From Pseudoxanthomonas jiangsuensis (lineage in GTDB: Bacteria > Pseudomonadota > Gammaproteobacteria > Xanthomonadales > Xanthomonadaceae), in assembly GCF_010093185.1 (NCBI RefSeq), contig NZ_PDWL01000010.1, positions 1 through 64,000 on the forward strand: 64,000 nucleotides of DNA, given 5' to 3'. Of the stretch, positions 38,291 to 47,143 are shown one piece after another. The position numbers and the translations under genes were made by a program. How positions within the stretch are numbered: the stretch's first letter is position 1; each line of letters begins with the position of its first letter. The notes below the pieces were generated by a model. It did no database searches. It was given only the letters and a program-made list of their open reading frames with translations, and was not told where the DNA came from.

Positions 38291-39058
38291 ATGGACAAGC
38301 AGCTGTCGGGCAAGGTCGCCCTCATCACCGGCGCCACCTCGGGCATCGGCCGCGCCGCCGCACGCCTGTTCGCGGCGCACGGCGCCTGCGTAGTCCTGAA
38401 CGGACGCCGCCAGGCCGAGCTGGACGCGGTGGTCGCCGAGGCCGCCGCGCTCGGTCCCGGCGCGGCGGGGCTGGCGGGCGACGTCGGCGACGAGGACCTC
38501 GCCGCGGCGCTGGTGGAACTGGCCGAGGTGCGCTTCGGCGGCCTGGACATCGCCTTCAACAACGCCGGCACCACCGGCGCCACCGCGCCGCTGGCGCAGA
38601 TCGAGCCGGCCACCTGGGAGCAGGTGCTGCGCACCAACCTCACCGGCGCCTTCCTCGGCGCGCGCCGGCAGATTCCGGCGATGCTGCGCCGGGGCGGCGG
38701 CTCGATCGTGTTCACCTCCACCTTCGTCGGGCACACGGTCGGGTTCCCGGGCATGGCGGCCTATGCCGCCAGCAAGGCCGGCCTGCTGGCGCTGGCCCAG
38801 GTCGTCACCGCCGAATACGGGCCGCGCGGGATCCGCGCCAATGCCCTGCTGCCGGGCGGCACCGACACCCCGATGGGCCGGGAAACGGCCGCCACACCCG
38901 AGGCGCTGGCCTTCGTCGAGGGCCTGCACGCCCTGCGCCGGCTGGCGCGGCCGGAGGAGATCGCGCAGGCCGCGCTGTTCTTGGCCTCGGACGCGGCCAG
39001 CTTCGTCACCGGCACCGCCCTGCGGGTCGATGGCGGGGTCTCGGTGGTGCGCACCTGA
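38291..39058 (+). CDS. short-chain dehydrogenase/reductase (SDR)
   Basis: 255 aa classical SDR. The cofactor loop TGATSGIG (about residues 13-20), NNAG (about 90), catalytic Ser in SIVFTSTF, and Y-x-x-x-K (AYAASK) are present, and VTGTALRVDGG is at the end. An Arg pair after the first beta-strand (NGRRQAEL) suggests NADPH preference. The substrate is unknown. It precedes an Ada-like gene by 34 nt and may be co-transcribed with it. Confidence 0.92.
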   Translation: MDKQLSGKVALITGATSGIGRAAARLFAAHGACVVLNGRRQAELDAVVAEAAALGPGAAGLAGDVGDEDLAAALVELAEVRFGGLDIAFNNAGTTGATAPLAQIEPATWEQVLRTNLTGAFLGARRQIPAMLRRGGGSIVFTSTFVGHTVGFPGMAAYAASKAGLLALAQVVTAEYGPRGIRANALLPGGTDTPMGRETAATPEALAFVEGLHALRRLARPEEIAQAALFLASDAASFVTGTALRVDGGVSVVRT

Positions 39059-39092
39059 GCTGGCGCCGAGGCTGGCGTCGCGGAGAGAATCG

Positions 39093-39953
39093 ATGGACAT
39101 GAGGGCAACTGCTTCCATCCCCCGGACCGGGGCGACCGCCGACGAACGGGTGGCCCGCGCCTGCCGGCTGATCGAGTCGGCCGAGGCCGCGCCCTCGCTG
39201 GACGCGCTGGCGCGGGCGCTGGGCTGCAGCCCCGGCTATCTGCACCGCTGCTTCAAGGCGGTCACCGGGCTGACGCCCAAGCAGTATGCCGACGCCCACC
39301 GCGCAGGACGGGTCCGCGGCCGCCTGGGCGAGGGTGGGCGGGTGACCGACGCGATCTACGCGGCCGGCTTCGGCTCCAGCAGCCGCTTCTACGAGCAGGC
39401 CACCCGGCTGCTGGGCATGGCCCCGGGCCACTACCGGGCCGGCGGCCGCGGCGAGCGGCTGCTGTTCGCGGTCGCGCAGACCTCGCTGGGGGCGCTGCTG
39501 GTCGCCTCCAGCGCGCGCGGGGTGGTGGCCATCACCCTGGGCGACGATGCCGCCGCCCTGGTCCGCGATCTCCAGGACCGCTTCCCGCAGGCCGAGCTGG
39601 TCGGCGGCGATACCGGCTACGAGGCGCTGGTGGCACGGGTGGTCGGCTTCGTCGAGGCCCCGCGCCTGGGTCTGGAACTGCCCCTGGACATCCGCGGCAC
39701 CGCCTTCCAGCAGCGGGTCTGGCAGGCGCTGCGGCAGGTCCCGGCCGGGGTCACCGTGTCCTACGCCGAGCTGGCGCGCCGGCTCGGCCGGCCCGGCGCC
39801 AGTCGCGCAGTGGCCGGGGCGTGCGCCGCCAACGCGCTGGCGGTGGCCGTGCCCTGCCACCGCGTGGTGCGCAGTGACGGCGCCCTGTCCGGCTATGCCT
39901 GGGGCGTGGAGCGCAAGCGCGCCCTGCTGGACCGCGAGGCCGCGTCCGCGTAG
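39093..39953 (+). CDS. Ada-like AraC regulator fused to methylated-DNA--cysteine methyltransferase
   Basis: 286 aa. Residues about 15-115 are an AraC-type helix-turn-helix domain (LDALARALGCSPGYLHRCFKAVTGLTP and VTDAIYAAGFGSSSRFYEQATRLLGMAP). Residues about 125-286 form the O6-alkylguanine alkyltransferase with acceptor C255 in PCHR and upstream RGTAFQQRVWQALRQVPAG. E. coli Ada has an additional N-terminal zinc domain whose Cys38 accepts methyl groups from phosphotriesters; it is missing here. The repair reaction should work, but the usual switch of Ada into an activator cannot occur in the same way. A purine-rich ribosome-binding site (ggagag) precedes ATG 39093. Confidence 0.88.
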   Translation: MDMRATASIPRTGATADERVARACRLIESAEAAPSLDALARALGCSPGYLHRCFKAVTGLTPKQYADAHRAGRVRGRLGEGGRVTDAIYAAGFGSSSRFYEQATRLLGMAPGHYRAGGRGERLLFAVAQTSLGALLVASSARGVVAITLGDDAAALVRDLQDRFPQAELVGGDTGYEALVARVVGFVEAPRLGLELPLDIRGTAFQQRVWQALRQVPAGVTVSYAELARRLGRPGASRAVAGACAANALAVAVPCHRVVRSDGALSGYAWGVERKRALLDREAASA

Positions 39954-40035
39954 GCGGTGCCCGCGGATCGCGCGGGAGGGCGCCGGGCGGCGGTTGCAGC
40001 CGCATCCGGATTCGTCGGCCCCGGCGGCGGCCGCT

Positions 40036-40041
40036 TACAAT
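40036..40041 (+). promoter_or_regulatory. -10-like element for glyA
   Basis: TACAAT, 41 nt before the glyA ATG and identical to the hexamers before purL and lptF. No good -35 at 16-18 nt. The 129-nt gap between the Ada-like gene and glyA has no other visible feature. Confidence 0.4.
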
Positions 40042-40082
40042 ACCCGGCTTCCTCCTTCCCCTCGCCCCGCCAGGAGCTGCCG

Positions 40083-41336
40083 ATGTACTCCCGCGACGTC
40101 CGCCTCGAAACCTACGATCCCGAACTGGCCAAGGCCATCGCCGACGAGTGCCGCCGCCAGGAGGACCACGTCGAGCTGATCGCCAGCGAGAACTACGCCA
40201 GCCCGGCGGTGATGGAGGCCCAGGGCAGCCAGCTGACCAACAAGTACGCCGAAGGCTATCCGCACAAGCGCTACTACGGCGGCTGCGAATACGTGGACGT
40301 GGCCGAGCAGCTGGCGATCGACCGCCTGAAGCAGCTGTTTGGCGCCAGCTACGCCAACGTCCAGCCGCATTCCGGCTCGCAGGCCAACCAGGCGGTGTAC
40401 TTCGCCCTCTTGCAGCCCGGCGACACCATCCTGGGCATGTCGCTGGCCCATGGCGGCCACCTGACCCACGGCGCCAAGGTCAATGCCTCGGGCAAGATCT
40501 TCAACGCCGTCCAGTACGGGGTGAACGACCAGGGCCTGCTCGACTACGACGAGATCGAGCGCCTGGCCGTCGAGCACAAGCCGAAGATGATCGTGGCCGG
40601 CTTCTCGGCCTACTCGCAGGTGATGGACTGGGCGCGCTTCCGCGCCATCGCCGACAAGGTCGGTGCCTGGCTGTTCGTGGACATGGCCCACGTCGCCGGC
40701 CTGGTCGCCGCCGGCGTGTACCCGAACCCGCTGCCGCACGCGCACGTGGTCACCTCCACCACCCACAAGACCCTGCGCGGCCCGCGCGGCGGCATCATCC
40801 TGGCCCTGGACGCGGGCGAGGAGATCGAGAAGAAGCTGCAGTCGATCGTGTTCCCGGGCATCCAGGGCGGCCCGCTGATGCACGTGATCGCCGCCAAGGC
40901 GGTGGCGTTCAAGGAAGCGCTGGAGCCGGGCTTCAAGGCCTACCAGCAGCAGGTGGTGAAGAACGCCCAGGCGATGGCCAACACCCTGATCGCGCGCGGC
41001 TACAAGATCGTTTCCGGCGGCACCCAGAACCACCTGATGCTGGTGGACATGATCGGCAAGGACGTGTCCGGCAAGGACGCGGAAGCCGCGCTGGGCAAGG
41101 CCCACATCACCGTCAACAAGAACTCGGTGCCCAACGACCCGCGCTCGCCGTTCGTGACCTCGGGCCTGCGCCTGGGCACCCCCGCGGTGACCACCCGCGG
41201 CTACACCGAGCAGGACTGCGTGGACCTGGCCAACTGGATCGCCGACGTGCTCGACGCCCCGAACGACGCCGGCGTGCTCGCCGCGGTGCGCGAGAAGGTG
41301 ACCGCGCAGTGCAAGAAGTATCCGGTCTACGGATGA
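40083..41336 (+). CDS. glyA: serine hydroxymethyltransferase
   Basis: PLP enzyme interconverting serine and glycine with tetrahydrofolate, the main source of one-carbon units. 417 aa, standard length. The PLP lysine lies in [13 protein letters not shown], and [28 protein letters not shown] and [12 protein letters not shown] are all characteristic. It starts at ATG 40083. glyA followed by nrdR and the ribD region is the conserved order in many proteobacteria. Confidence 0.98.
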   Translation: MYSRDVRLETYDPELAKAIADECRRQEDHVELIASENYASPAVMEAQGSQLTNKYAEGYPHKRYYGGCEYVDVAEQLAIDRLKQLFGASYANVQPHSGSQANQAVYFALLQPGDTILGMSLAHGGHLTHGAKVNASGKIFNAVQYGVNDQGLLDYDEIERLAVEHKPKMIVAGFSAYSQVMDWARFRAIADKVGAWLFVDMAHVAGLVAAGVYPNPLPHAHVVTSTTHKTLRGPRGGIILALDAGEEIEKKLQSIVFPGIQGGPLMHVIAAKAVAFKEALEPGFKAYQQQVVKNAQAMANTLIARGYKIVSGGTQNHLMLVDMIGKDVSGKDAEAALGKAHITVNKNSVPNDPRSPFVTSGLRLGTPAVTTRGYTEQDCVDLANWIADVLDAPNDAGVLAAVREKVTAQCKKYPVYG

Positions 41337-41465
41337 GCCCGGGCGCCGCGCCGCGGACCGCCGACGCGCGCCTGAACGGGCGCGCCGGCCGGGCTGCGCG
41401 CGCGGGCGGGCCGTGGCAGGCTTGGCCGGCGGCCAACGCCGCCCGTTGAGCCTGCGAGCGCCGCC

Positions 41466-42014
41466 ATGCACTGTCCCTACTGCCAGCACACCGACACCCG
41501 CGTGATCGACTCGCGCGTGTCCGAGGACGGCGCCACCATCCGCCGCCGGCGCGAGTGCGAGGCCTGCGGCGAGCGCTTCAGCACCCTGGAGACGGTGGAG
41601 CTGAAGCTGCCGGCGATCGTCAAGGGGGATGGCCGCCGCGAGGCCTTCGACGCGCGCAAGCTGCGCACCGGCTTCGATCGCGCCCTGCAGAAGCGCCCGG
41701 TCTCCGAGGAGCAGATCGAGGCGGCGGTGCGCGCGGTGGTCCACAGCGTGCGCATGAGTGGCGAGCGCGAGCTGCCTTCGCGCCGGATCGGCGAGTTCGT
41801 GATGGACGAACTGCGCAAGCTCGACCACGTCGGCTACGTGCGCTTCGCCTCGGTCTACCGCAGCTTCCAGGACGTGGCCGATTTCCGCGAGGAAATCGAG
41901 AAGCTGGAACGCGACCTGCCGGCCGACAACGGCCAGCTGCCCCTGCTGCAGGGCGGCGAGGTGGTGCCGATCGACCGCCACGGCGGCAAGGGCGAGCGGC
42001 ACAAGAAGCGCTGA
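41466..42014 (+). CDS. nrdR: transcriptional repressor NrdR
   Basis: 182 aa. The N-terminal zinc ribbon has C3-x2-C6 (MHCPYCQ) and C31-x2-C34 ([10 protein letters not shown]), followed by an ATP-cone domain (about 46-136, [29 protein letters not shown]). It represses ribonucleotide reductase genes by sensing ATP/dATP. The C-terminal tail (about 150-182) is longer than in E. coli and basic. It sits 129 nt after glyA and 8 nt before a GNAT gene. Confidence 0.96.
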   Translation: MHCPYCQHTDTRVIDSRVSEDGATIRRRRECEACGERFSTLETVELKLPAIVKGDGRREAFDARKLRTGFDRALQKRPVSEEQIEAAVRAVVHSVRMSGERELPSRRIGEFVMDELRKLDHVGYVRFASVYRSFQDVADFREEIEKLERDLPADNGQLPLLQGGEVVPIDRHGGKGERHKKR

Positions 42015-42022
42015 CCGCCGGC

Positions 42023-42502
42023 ATGTGCATCGCCTGGCTGCGCGACCATCCCGGCCACATCGAGGCGCTGGCCGCGGCCCACGTCGAGGCCTTCGGCGCA
42101 CTGGAACCGGGCTGGACCGTAGCCGATGCCGCCGCCGAGCTGCGCACGCATCTGCGCGCGGAAGCCGCCATCCCGTGCACCCTGCTGGCCCTGGACGCGG
42201 CCGGCGACTGGCTCGGTTCGGTCAGCCTCCTGGACGAGGACCATCCGCACATCCGCCAGTACCGGCCCTGGCTGGCCAGCCTGTACGTGCGGCCTTCGGC
42301 GCGCGGTCGCGGCGTGGGCGAGGCCCTGGTGGCGCGCGCCCGGGCCGAGGCCGCCGCGCTCGGCGTCGGCTGTCTGTACCTGTACTGCTCCGGCACGGTC
42401 GCGGACTGGTACCGGCACCTGGGGTGGCGCGAGCATGAGCGGATCGCGCTCGGGCCCTTGCACCTGCAGGTGATGGCGATCGACTGCGCCACGGTGGCCT
42501 GA
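42023..42502 (+). CDS. GNAT family N-acetyltransferase
   Basis: 159 aa from ATG 42023, 8 nt after nrdR. The acetyl-CoA motif ASLYVRPSARGRGVGEALVARARAEA (motif A, V-x(5)-G-R-G-V-G) and the following LYLYCSGTVADWYRHLGWREHERI are typical of the family. The acceptor is unknown. Similar small GNAT genes sit between nrdR and ribD in related genomes. It is followed by ribD after 46 nt. Confidence 0.85.
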   Translation: MCIAWLRDHPGHIEALAAAHVEAFGALEPGWTVADAAAELRTHLRAEAAIPCTLLALDAAGDWLGSVSLLDEDHPHIRQYRPWLASLYVRPSARGRGVGEALVARARAEAAALGVGCLYLYCSGTVADWYRHLGWREHERIALGPLHLQVMAIDCATVA

Positions 42503-42548
42503 GGCCGGTGCGCTGGCCCGCCGTGGCCGCGTTTGTCAGACTGGCGCG

Positions 42549-43649
42549 ATGACCGGTTTCGACGCCAACGACCACGCCCTGATGGCCCGCGCCCTGCGCC
42601 TGGCCGCGCTGGGCCTGTACACCGCCCGGCCCAATCCCATGGTCGGCTGCGTGCTCGTCCGCGATGGCGAGGTGATCGGCGAGGGCTGGCATCCTCGCAC
42701 CGGCGAGCCGCACGCGGAAGTCTTCGCCCTGCGCCAGGCCGGAGAACGCGCGCGCGGGGCCACCGCCTACGTGACCCTGGAGCCCTGCGCCCACCATGGC
42801 CGCACGCCGCCCTGCGCGGAGGCGCTGGTGGCCGCCGGCGTGGCCCGGGTGGTGGCGGCCATGCGCGACCCGTTCCCGCGGGTGGACGGCGCCGGCTTCG
42901 CCCTGTTGCAGGCGGCCGGGATCGAGGTGGCCTCGGGTCTGCTCGAGGCGCAGGCGCGCGAGCTCAACCGCGGCTTCCTCGCGCGGGTCGAGCGCGGGCG
43001 GCCGTGGCTACGGATCAAGCTGGCCGCGAGCCTGGACGGGCGCACGGCGATGGCCAGCGGCGAATCGAAGTGGATCACCGGGCAGGCCGCGCGCGCCGAC
43101 GTGCAGCGCTGGCGCGCGCGCAGCGGCGCGATCCTGACCGGCGCCGACACCGTGCTGGCCGACGACCCGGCGCTGACCGTACGCCTGGGTGGCGACACCG
43201 CATTTTTGCCGCCATTGCGGGTCGTGATCGACGGCCGCCTGCGCAGCCTGGCGCGGGAAAATGTCCGCGACGCCGCGGCGCCGACCCTGTACCTGCATGG
43301 GCCGGATGTGGTGCCGCCGGCGGGCATCGGCGTCGCGTCGGCACCGGAGTTCGCCACGGTGCCGCTGCGCGACGGCCGCATCGACCTGGCGGCGGCGCTG
43401 CAACTGCTCGGCGCGCGCGGGATCAACGAAGTCCAGGTCGAGGCCGGCCCGGCCCTGTGCGGCGCCTTGCTGCGCGCCGGCCTGGTCGACGAGCTGTTGC
43501 TGTACCAGGCGCCGTTGCTGCTGGGCGACGGCGCCCGGCCGCTGTTCGCGGGGCTAGGCATCGAGGCCATGGCTGGGGCCGTCCGCCTGCGCCTGGTCGA
43601 GGAGCGCGCCGTCGGCGACGATCGCCGCCTCCTGCTGCGCCCGGAATGA
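42549..43649 (+). CDS. ribD: riboflavin biosynthesis deaminase/reductase RibD
   Basis: 366 aa bifunctional enzyme: deaminates the pyrimidine product of GTP cyclohydrolase II, then reduces its ribosyl group. The N-terminal deaminase domain has zinc ligands H55-A-E57 and C80-x8-C89 (PCAHHGRTPPC). The C-terminal reductase domain starts at about 150 (RPWLRIKLAASLDGRTAMASGESKWITG) and includes VLADDPALTVR and EAGPALCGALL. It is separated from the rest of the rib genes by an outer-membrane protein gene on the other strand and lies outside the riboswitch-controlled transcript. Confidence 0.96.
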   Translation: MTGFDANDHALMARALRLAALGLYTARPNPMVGCVLVRDGEVIGEGWHPRTGEPHAEVFALRQAGERARGATAYVTLEPCAHHGRTPPCAEALVAAGVARVVAAMRDPFPRVDGAGFALLQAAGIEVASGLLEAQARELNRGFLARVERGRPWLRIKLAASLDGRTAMASGESKWITGQAARADVQRWRARSGAILTGADTVLADDPALTVRLGGDTAFLPPLRVVIDGRLRSLARENVRDAAAPTLYLHGPDVVPPAGIGVASAPEFATVPLRDGRIDLAAALQLLGARGINEVQVEAGPALCGALLRAGLVDELLLYQAPLLLGDGARPLFAGLGIEAMAGAVRLRLVEERAVGDDRRLLLRPE

Positions 43650-43652
43650 CGA

Positions 43653-43670
43653 AGGGCCCCGCAGGGCCCT
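43653..43670. terminator. hairpin between ribD and the outer-membrane protein gene
   Basis: agggccc-cgca-gggccct forms a perfect 7-bp stem 3 nt after the ribD stop in the convergent 51-nt gap. On the reverse strand it is followed by a short T-rich run (ttcgtcatt), on the plus strand by ccgtgcc. It probably serves both genes. Confidence 0.5.
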
Positions 43671-43700
43671 CCGTGCCAGGCACGCACGCGGTGCGATGCT

Positions 43701-44327
43701 TCAGAAGCTGGCGCGCACGCCCAGGCTGTAGCGGGTGGTGTCCTCGATGACTTCCACTTCGCCGACCAGGCCCCAGGTGCGGTTGAAGCTGACCTGGCCG
43801 CCGAGGTAGCCGGCGAACGAACCCTCGAAGTCGCTGCCGTCGATGTAACCGCCCTTGACCCACAGCTCGGTGCGGGCGGACGGCTTGCCGCGCAGGCCGA
43901 CCGTGGCGCGGCCGCCGTTGACGTGGTCCTTGTAGGTGCCGTCCAGGTCCGCGTCGCCGGTCCCGGAAATCTTGGCCTCGGCGTTCAGGCGCAGCCAGGC
44001 CAGGTCGGCGGTGAAGTCCAGGCGATCGGTGAACGCCTGGTGGTAGCCGATGCCGAACTCCGGCTGGGCCACTTCGTACTTCACCCGCGCATCGTCGTAG
44101 CGGTAGGTCTTGGAGGCGACCGAGTAGCCGCCGAACAGGTGCACGTTGTCGGCGATGGCGAACGAGCCGCGCAGGTAGCCACCGTCGCCGTCCGGATCGC
44201 CCAGCCAGTCGTCGTTGATCTCGACCTTGTTCCAGCCGGCCTCGACGTAGGTGTAGCTGAGGCCGTCGGCGGCGGCCGCGGTGAAAGGCATGGCGGCCAG
44301 CAGGGCGGCTGCAATGAGGGTACGCAT
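43701..44327 (-). CDS. Ax21-like small outer-membrane beta-barrel protein
   Basis: 208 aa from ATG 44327 (a further in-frame ATG at 44354 is less likely). A clean signal peptide (MRTLIAAALLAAMPFTAAAADG, first 21-22 residues) precedes GLSYTYVEAGWNKVEIN. The mature protein alternates hydrophobic and polar residues, ending YSLGVRASF with a terminal aromatic. The start ADGLSYxYVExG and the glycine-rich strands resemble Ax21/OmpX-like proteins of Xanthomonas and Stenotrophomonas, small porins once studied as a secreted signal. Function here is unknown. It is divergent from the riboswitch-controlled rib operon across an AT-rich patch (44405-44425). Confidence 0.8.
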   Translation of the reverse strand: MRTLIAAALLAAMPFTAAAADGLSYTYVEAGWNKVEINDDWLGDPDGDGGYLRGSFAIADNVHLFGGYSVASKTYRYDDARVKYEVAQPEFGIGYHQAFTDRLDFTADLAWLRLNAEAKISGTGDADLDGTYKDHVNGGRATVGLRGKPSARTELWVKGGYIDGSDFEGSFAGYLGGQVSFNRTWGLVGEVEVIEDTTRYSLGVRASF

Positions 44328-44452
44328 GTGTTGAATCTCCCGAAAGAAGTCCATGTCGCCCTCCCGTTGCGGGTGGGCAAGAGCGGTCGACCGTGACCGC
44401 CGGCGTATTTTAACAATTAATTTACGGGCCCGGGCACAAGGGAGCGCGGTGC

Positions 44453-44458
44453 TAGAAT
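44453..44458 (+). promoter_or_regulatory. -10 element for the riboswitch-ribE transcript
   Basis: TAGAAT, 41 nt before the riboswitch start. An AT-rich stretch (ttttaacaattaattta, 44408-44424) lies just upstream in the position of an UP element. The -35 hexamer is poor. Confidence 0.45.
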
Positions 44459-44498
44459 GCCGCGCCGGTCAACCGGCACCCCAAAACCAGAAACGAAC

Positions 44499-44712
44499 GT
44501 CTTCAGGGCGGGGTGGAATTCCCCACCGGCGGTAGGCGCCAGCATCCCTCACCGGATCCGGCGCGAGCCCGCGAGCGCTGCCGCAGGAGCTCCCCGCACA
44601 TGCCCGGGTGGGCTGTCTGCGGCGGGTCAGCAGATCCGGTCCGATGCCGGAGCCGACGGTTGCGATGCGGCCTGCGCCGCATCCCACAGTCCGGATGAAA
44701 GAAGACGCGGCC
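44499..44712 (+). ncRNA. FMN riboswitch (RFN element)
   Basis: The conserved 5' part TTCAGGGCGGGGTGGAATTC and CCCCACCGGCGGTAG (about 44502-44537) and the conserved 3' part with GATCCGGTCCGATGCCGGAGCCGACGG split over 44633-44661 and AGTCCGGATGAAAGAAG (44688-44704) match the RFN core. The variable P3-P4 part between is GC-rich and longer than usual. It binds FMN directly and should repress ribE and following genes at high FMN, either by a terminator or by masking the start site. Confidence 0.96.
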
Positions 44713-44740
44713 GCATCCGTTCCAGCGGAGGCGTGCCTGC

Positions 44741-44881
44741 ATGCCCTTGGGCGTTTTTCGCATTCACTCCGCGGAAAACGAGATGCAGCCCGACACCATC
44801 GCAATCCCCGCCGCCAGCCGTTTGCCGGCCGCTTCCCCGCACCCACCGGCCTGCCGCGCGCGTCGCCGGGAGGTGCGCTGA
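44741..44881 (+). CDS. possible 46-codon upstream ORF coupled to ribE
   Basis: Between the riboswitch and ribE an open frame begins at ATG 44741, 10 nt after a ggag, and ends with TGA at 44879-44881 overlapping the ribE ATG (TGATG). A second in-frame ATG lies at 44783. The product, Arg/Pro/Ala-rich toward its end, resembles nothing known. Its first codons overlap gccc-tt-gggc followed by ttttt (44743-44758), a candidate expression-platform terminator. It may be a translational coupling device, or the frame may be accidental in GC-rich DNA. Confidence 0.3.
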   Translation: MPLGVFRIHSAENEMQPDTIAIPAASRLPAASPHPPACRARRREVR

Positions 44882-45507
44882 TGTTCACCGGCATCATCGA
44901 GGGCGTCGGCCGCCTGGCCGCGCGCGAGCCGCGCGGTGGCGACGTGCGCTTCAGCTTCGCCACCGGCTCGCTGCCGTTCGAGCATGTCCAGCTCGGTGAG
45001 AGCATCGCGGTCAACGGCGTGTGCCTGACCGTGGTCGCGTTCGACGCCGGCTCGTTCCAGGCCGACGCCTCCACCGAGACCCTCGGCCTGACCACGCTCG
45101 GCGCCCTGGCCGAAGGCGCGGCGCTGAACCTGGAACGGGCGATGCGCCCGAGCGACCGCCTCGGCGGACACCTGGTCAGCGGCCACGTCGACGGCGTCGG
45201 CCGGGTGCTGTCGGTGCACGAGGACGCGCGCGCCCAGCGCTGGCGCTTCGCCGCGCCGGCGCCCCTGCTGAAGTACATCGCGAAGAAGGGCTCGATCTGC
45301 GTGGACGGCGTCAGCCTCACGGTCAACGCCGTGGACGGGGAGGGTTTCGAGGTCGCGCTGATTCCGCACACCGTCGCCCACACCCGGTTCTCGGAGACCC
45401 GGGTGGGCGATGCGGTCAACCTGGAGATCGACCTGGTCGCCCGCTACGTCGAGCGCCTGCTCGGCGCGCGCGGCGGGCAGGCTGCCGATGAAGGAGCCGG
45501 CGCATGA
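44881..45507 (+). CDS. ribE: riboflavin synthase alpha chain
   Basis: Converts two 6,7-dimethyl-8-ribityllumazines to riboflavin and the pyrimidine precursor. 208 aa with two lumazine-binding repeats: MFTGIIEGVGRL...SIAVNGVCLTVV (about 1-95) and LGGHLVSGHVDGVGRV...SICVDGVSLTVNAV (about 96-195). It is the first clear gene downstream of the FMN riboswitch and shares an ATGA overlap with the next gene (45504-45507). Confidence 0.97.
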   Translation: MFTGIIEGVGRLAAREPRGGDVRFSFATGSLPFEHVQLGESIAVNGVCLTVVAFDAGSFQADASTETLGLTTLGALAEGAALNLERAMRPSDRLGGHLVSGHVDGVGRVLSVHEDARAQRWRFAAPAPLLKYIAKKGSICVDGVSLTVNAVDGEGFEVALIPHTVAHTRFSETRVGDAVNLEIDLVARYVERLLGARGGQAADEGAGA

Positions 45508-46598
45508 GCTTCGCACCCGTCCCAGAACTGCTGGAGGAGATCCGTGCCGGCCGCATGGTGGTGATCGTCGACGACGAGGATCGCGAGAACGAAGGCGACC
45601 TGATCATGGCCGCCGAACTGGTGCGCCCGGCCGACATCAACTTCATGGTCACCCATGCCCGCGGCCTGGTCTGCCTGTCGCTGACCCGCGAGCGCTGCGC
45701 CCAGCTCGGGCTGGCGCCGATGGTGCAGACCAACACCGCCCAGTTCCACACCAACTTCACCGTCAGCATCGAGGCGGCCGAGGGCGTGACCACCGGCATC
45801 TCCGCCTACGACCGCGCCCATACCGTGCGCACCGCCGTGCGCCCGGACGCGCGCCCGGCGGACCTGAGCCAGCCCGGCCACATCTTCCCGCTGACCGCCC
45901 AGCCCGGTGGGGTGCTCACCCGCGCCGGCCACACCGAGGCCGCCAGCGACCTGCCGATGCTCGCCGGACTGGAGCCGGCCGGGGTGCTGGTGGAGGTGAT
46001 GAACGCCGACGGCAGCATGGCCCGCCGCCCGGAACTGGAGGTGTTCGCCCGCGAGCACGGCCTGAAGATGGGCTCGATCGCGGACCTGATCGCCTGGCGG
46101 CTGGCCACCGAGCACACCGTCGAGCGGATCGACGAGCGCGAGATCGACACCGAGTTCGGCCCGTTCCGGCTGCTCACCTACCGCGACCGGATCGCCCACG
46201 AGCTGCACTTCGCCCTGGTCCGCGGCACGCCCGGCCACGACACCCCGACCCTGGTCCGGGTCCAGGTCGAGAACCCGCTCAGCGACCTGCTGCACTGGCG
46301 CCGCGACGACTTCGGCGTGGCCGCCACCGACGCCCTGCGCGCGATTGCCGCCGAAGGCCAGGGGGTGATGGTGGTGCTGTCGGAGCCACGCAACGCCGAG
46401 GCCCTGCTCGCCCGCCTGCGCAAGCAACCGGAGGTGAAGGCCAACAGCAAGGACGTCGGCCACTGGCGTCGGAATGGCGCGGGTGCCCAGATCCTGGCCG
46501 ACCTCGGCCTGGGCCGGCTGCGCGTGCTCGGCACTCCGCGCCGCCAGGTCGGCCTGTCCGGCTACGGCCTGGAGGTCGTGGAGTACGCATCCCCGTAG
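45504..46598 (+). CDS. ribBA: 3,4-dihydroxy-2-butanone 4-phosphate synthase with degenerate GTP cyclohydrolase II-like domain
   Basis: 364 aa. Residues 1-205 are a complete RibB: D23-EDRENEGDL (acidic loop), THARGLVCLSL and PGHIFPLTAQPGGVLTRAGHTEAASD. Residues about 208-364 align with RibA in the order of elements, but the zinc site of RibA (three cysteines within SECLTGDVFGSLRCDC) is replaced by VRGTPGHDTPTLVRVQ and VENPLSDLLHWRRDD, with no cysteine. GTP cyclohydrolase activity is therefore unlikely, as in the RibBX-type proteins of other proteobacteria. A true RibA must be encoded elsewhere. It overlaps ribE by 4 nt. Confidence 0.93.
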   Translation: MSFAPVPELLEEIRAGRMVVIVDDEDRENEGDLIMAAELVRPADINFMVTHARGLVCLSLTRERCAQLGLAPMVQTNTAQFHTNFTVSIEAAEGVTTGISAYDRAHTVRTAVRPDARPADLSQPGHIFPLTAQPGGVLTRAGHTEAASDLPMLAGLEPAGVLVEVMNADGSMARRPELEVFAREHGLKMGSIADLIAWRLATEHTVERIDEREIDTEFGPFRLLTYRDRIAHELHFALVRGTPGHDTPTLVRVQVENPLSDLLHWRRDDFGVAATDALRAIAAEGQGVMVVLSEPRNAEALLARLRKQPEVKANSKDVGHWRRNGAGAQILADLGLGRLRVLGTPRRQVGLSGYGLEVVEYASP

Positions 46599-46642
46599 GG
46601 GCGGGAGGGGGAGGGCATCCCATTCCCCGTACCCGCGTCCGG

Positions 46643-46648
46643 TAAACT
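46643..46648 (+). promoter_or_regulatory. possible internal promoter for ribH-nusB
   Basis: TAAACT as a -10-like hexamer 28 nt before the ribH ATG, in the 77-nt gap after ribBA. If active, ribH, nusB and thiL would be expressed independently of the FMN riboswitch, which is sensible because nusB is essential. Confidence 0.35.
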
Positions 46649-46675
46649 GTCCGACCCTCGAGGACCCCCGATCCC

Positions 46676-47143
46676 ATGACCCTGTACGAAGGCGACCTCC
46701 GGCTCCCGGCCGGCGCCCGCTTCGCGATCCTGGCGAGCCGCTGGAACGCCCGCATCACCGACGCCCTGGTGGCCGGCGCCCGCCGCTGCCTGGCCGACAA
46801 CGGCGTGCCCGAGGACGCGGTCGACGTGGTCCGCCTGCCCGGCGCCTGGGAGCTGCCGATGGCCGCGCAGAAGCTGGCCGCGGCCGGCAACCACCAGGCC
46901 CTGGTCGTGCTCGGCTGCGTGGTCCGCGGCGACACCCGCCACTACGAGCACGTCGCCGACCTGTGCGCCGAAGGCCTGATGCGCGTGGCCCTGGACACCG
47001 GGGTGCCGGTGCTCAACGGCGTGCTGGCGGTGGAGCGGTTCGAGGACGCAGAGGCCCGCGCCGGCGGCAGCCACGGCAACAAGGGCGAAGAGGCCGCGCT
47101 GGCGGCGCTGGAAATGGTCAACCTGCTGGAGCGCCTGCCATGA
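46676..47143 (+). CDS. ribH: 6,7-dimethyl-8-ribityllumazine synthase
   Basis: 155 aa. Condenses the RibB product with the RibD-pathway pyrimidine. Family motifs are [48 protein letters not shown] (with catalytic His) and [12 protein letters not shown]. The C-terminal [18 protein letters not shown] is also characteristic. The stop overlaps the nusB ATG. ribH-nusB adjacency is conserved in bacteria. Confidence 0.97.
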   Translation: MTLYEGDLRLPAGARFAILASRWNARITDALVAGARRCLADNGVPEDAVDVVRLPGAWELPMAAQKLAAAGNHQALVVLGCVVRGDTRHYEHVADLCAEGLMRVALDTGVPVLNGVLAVERFEDAEARAGGSHGNKGEEAALAALEMVNLLERLP

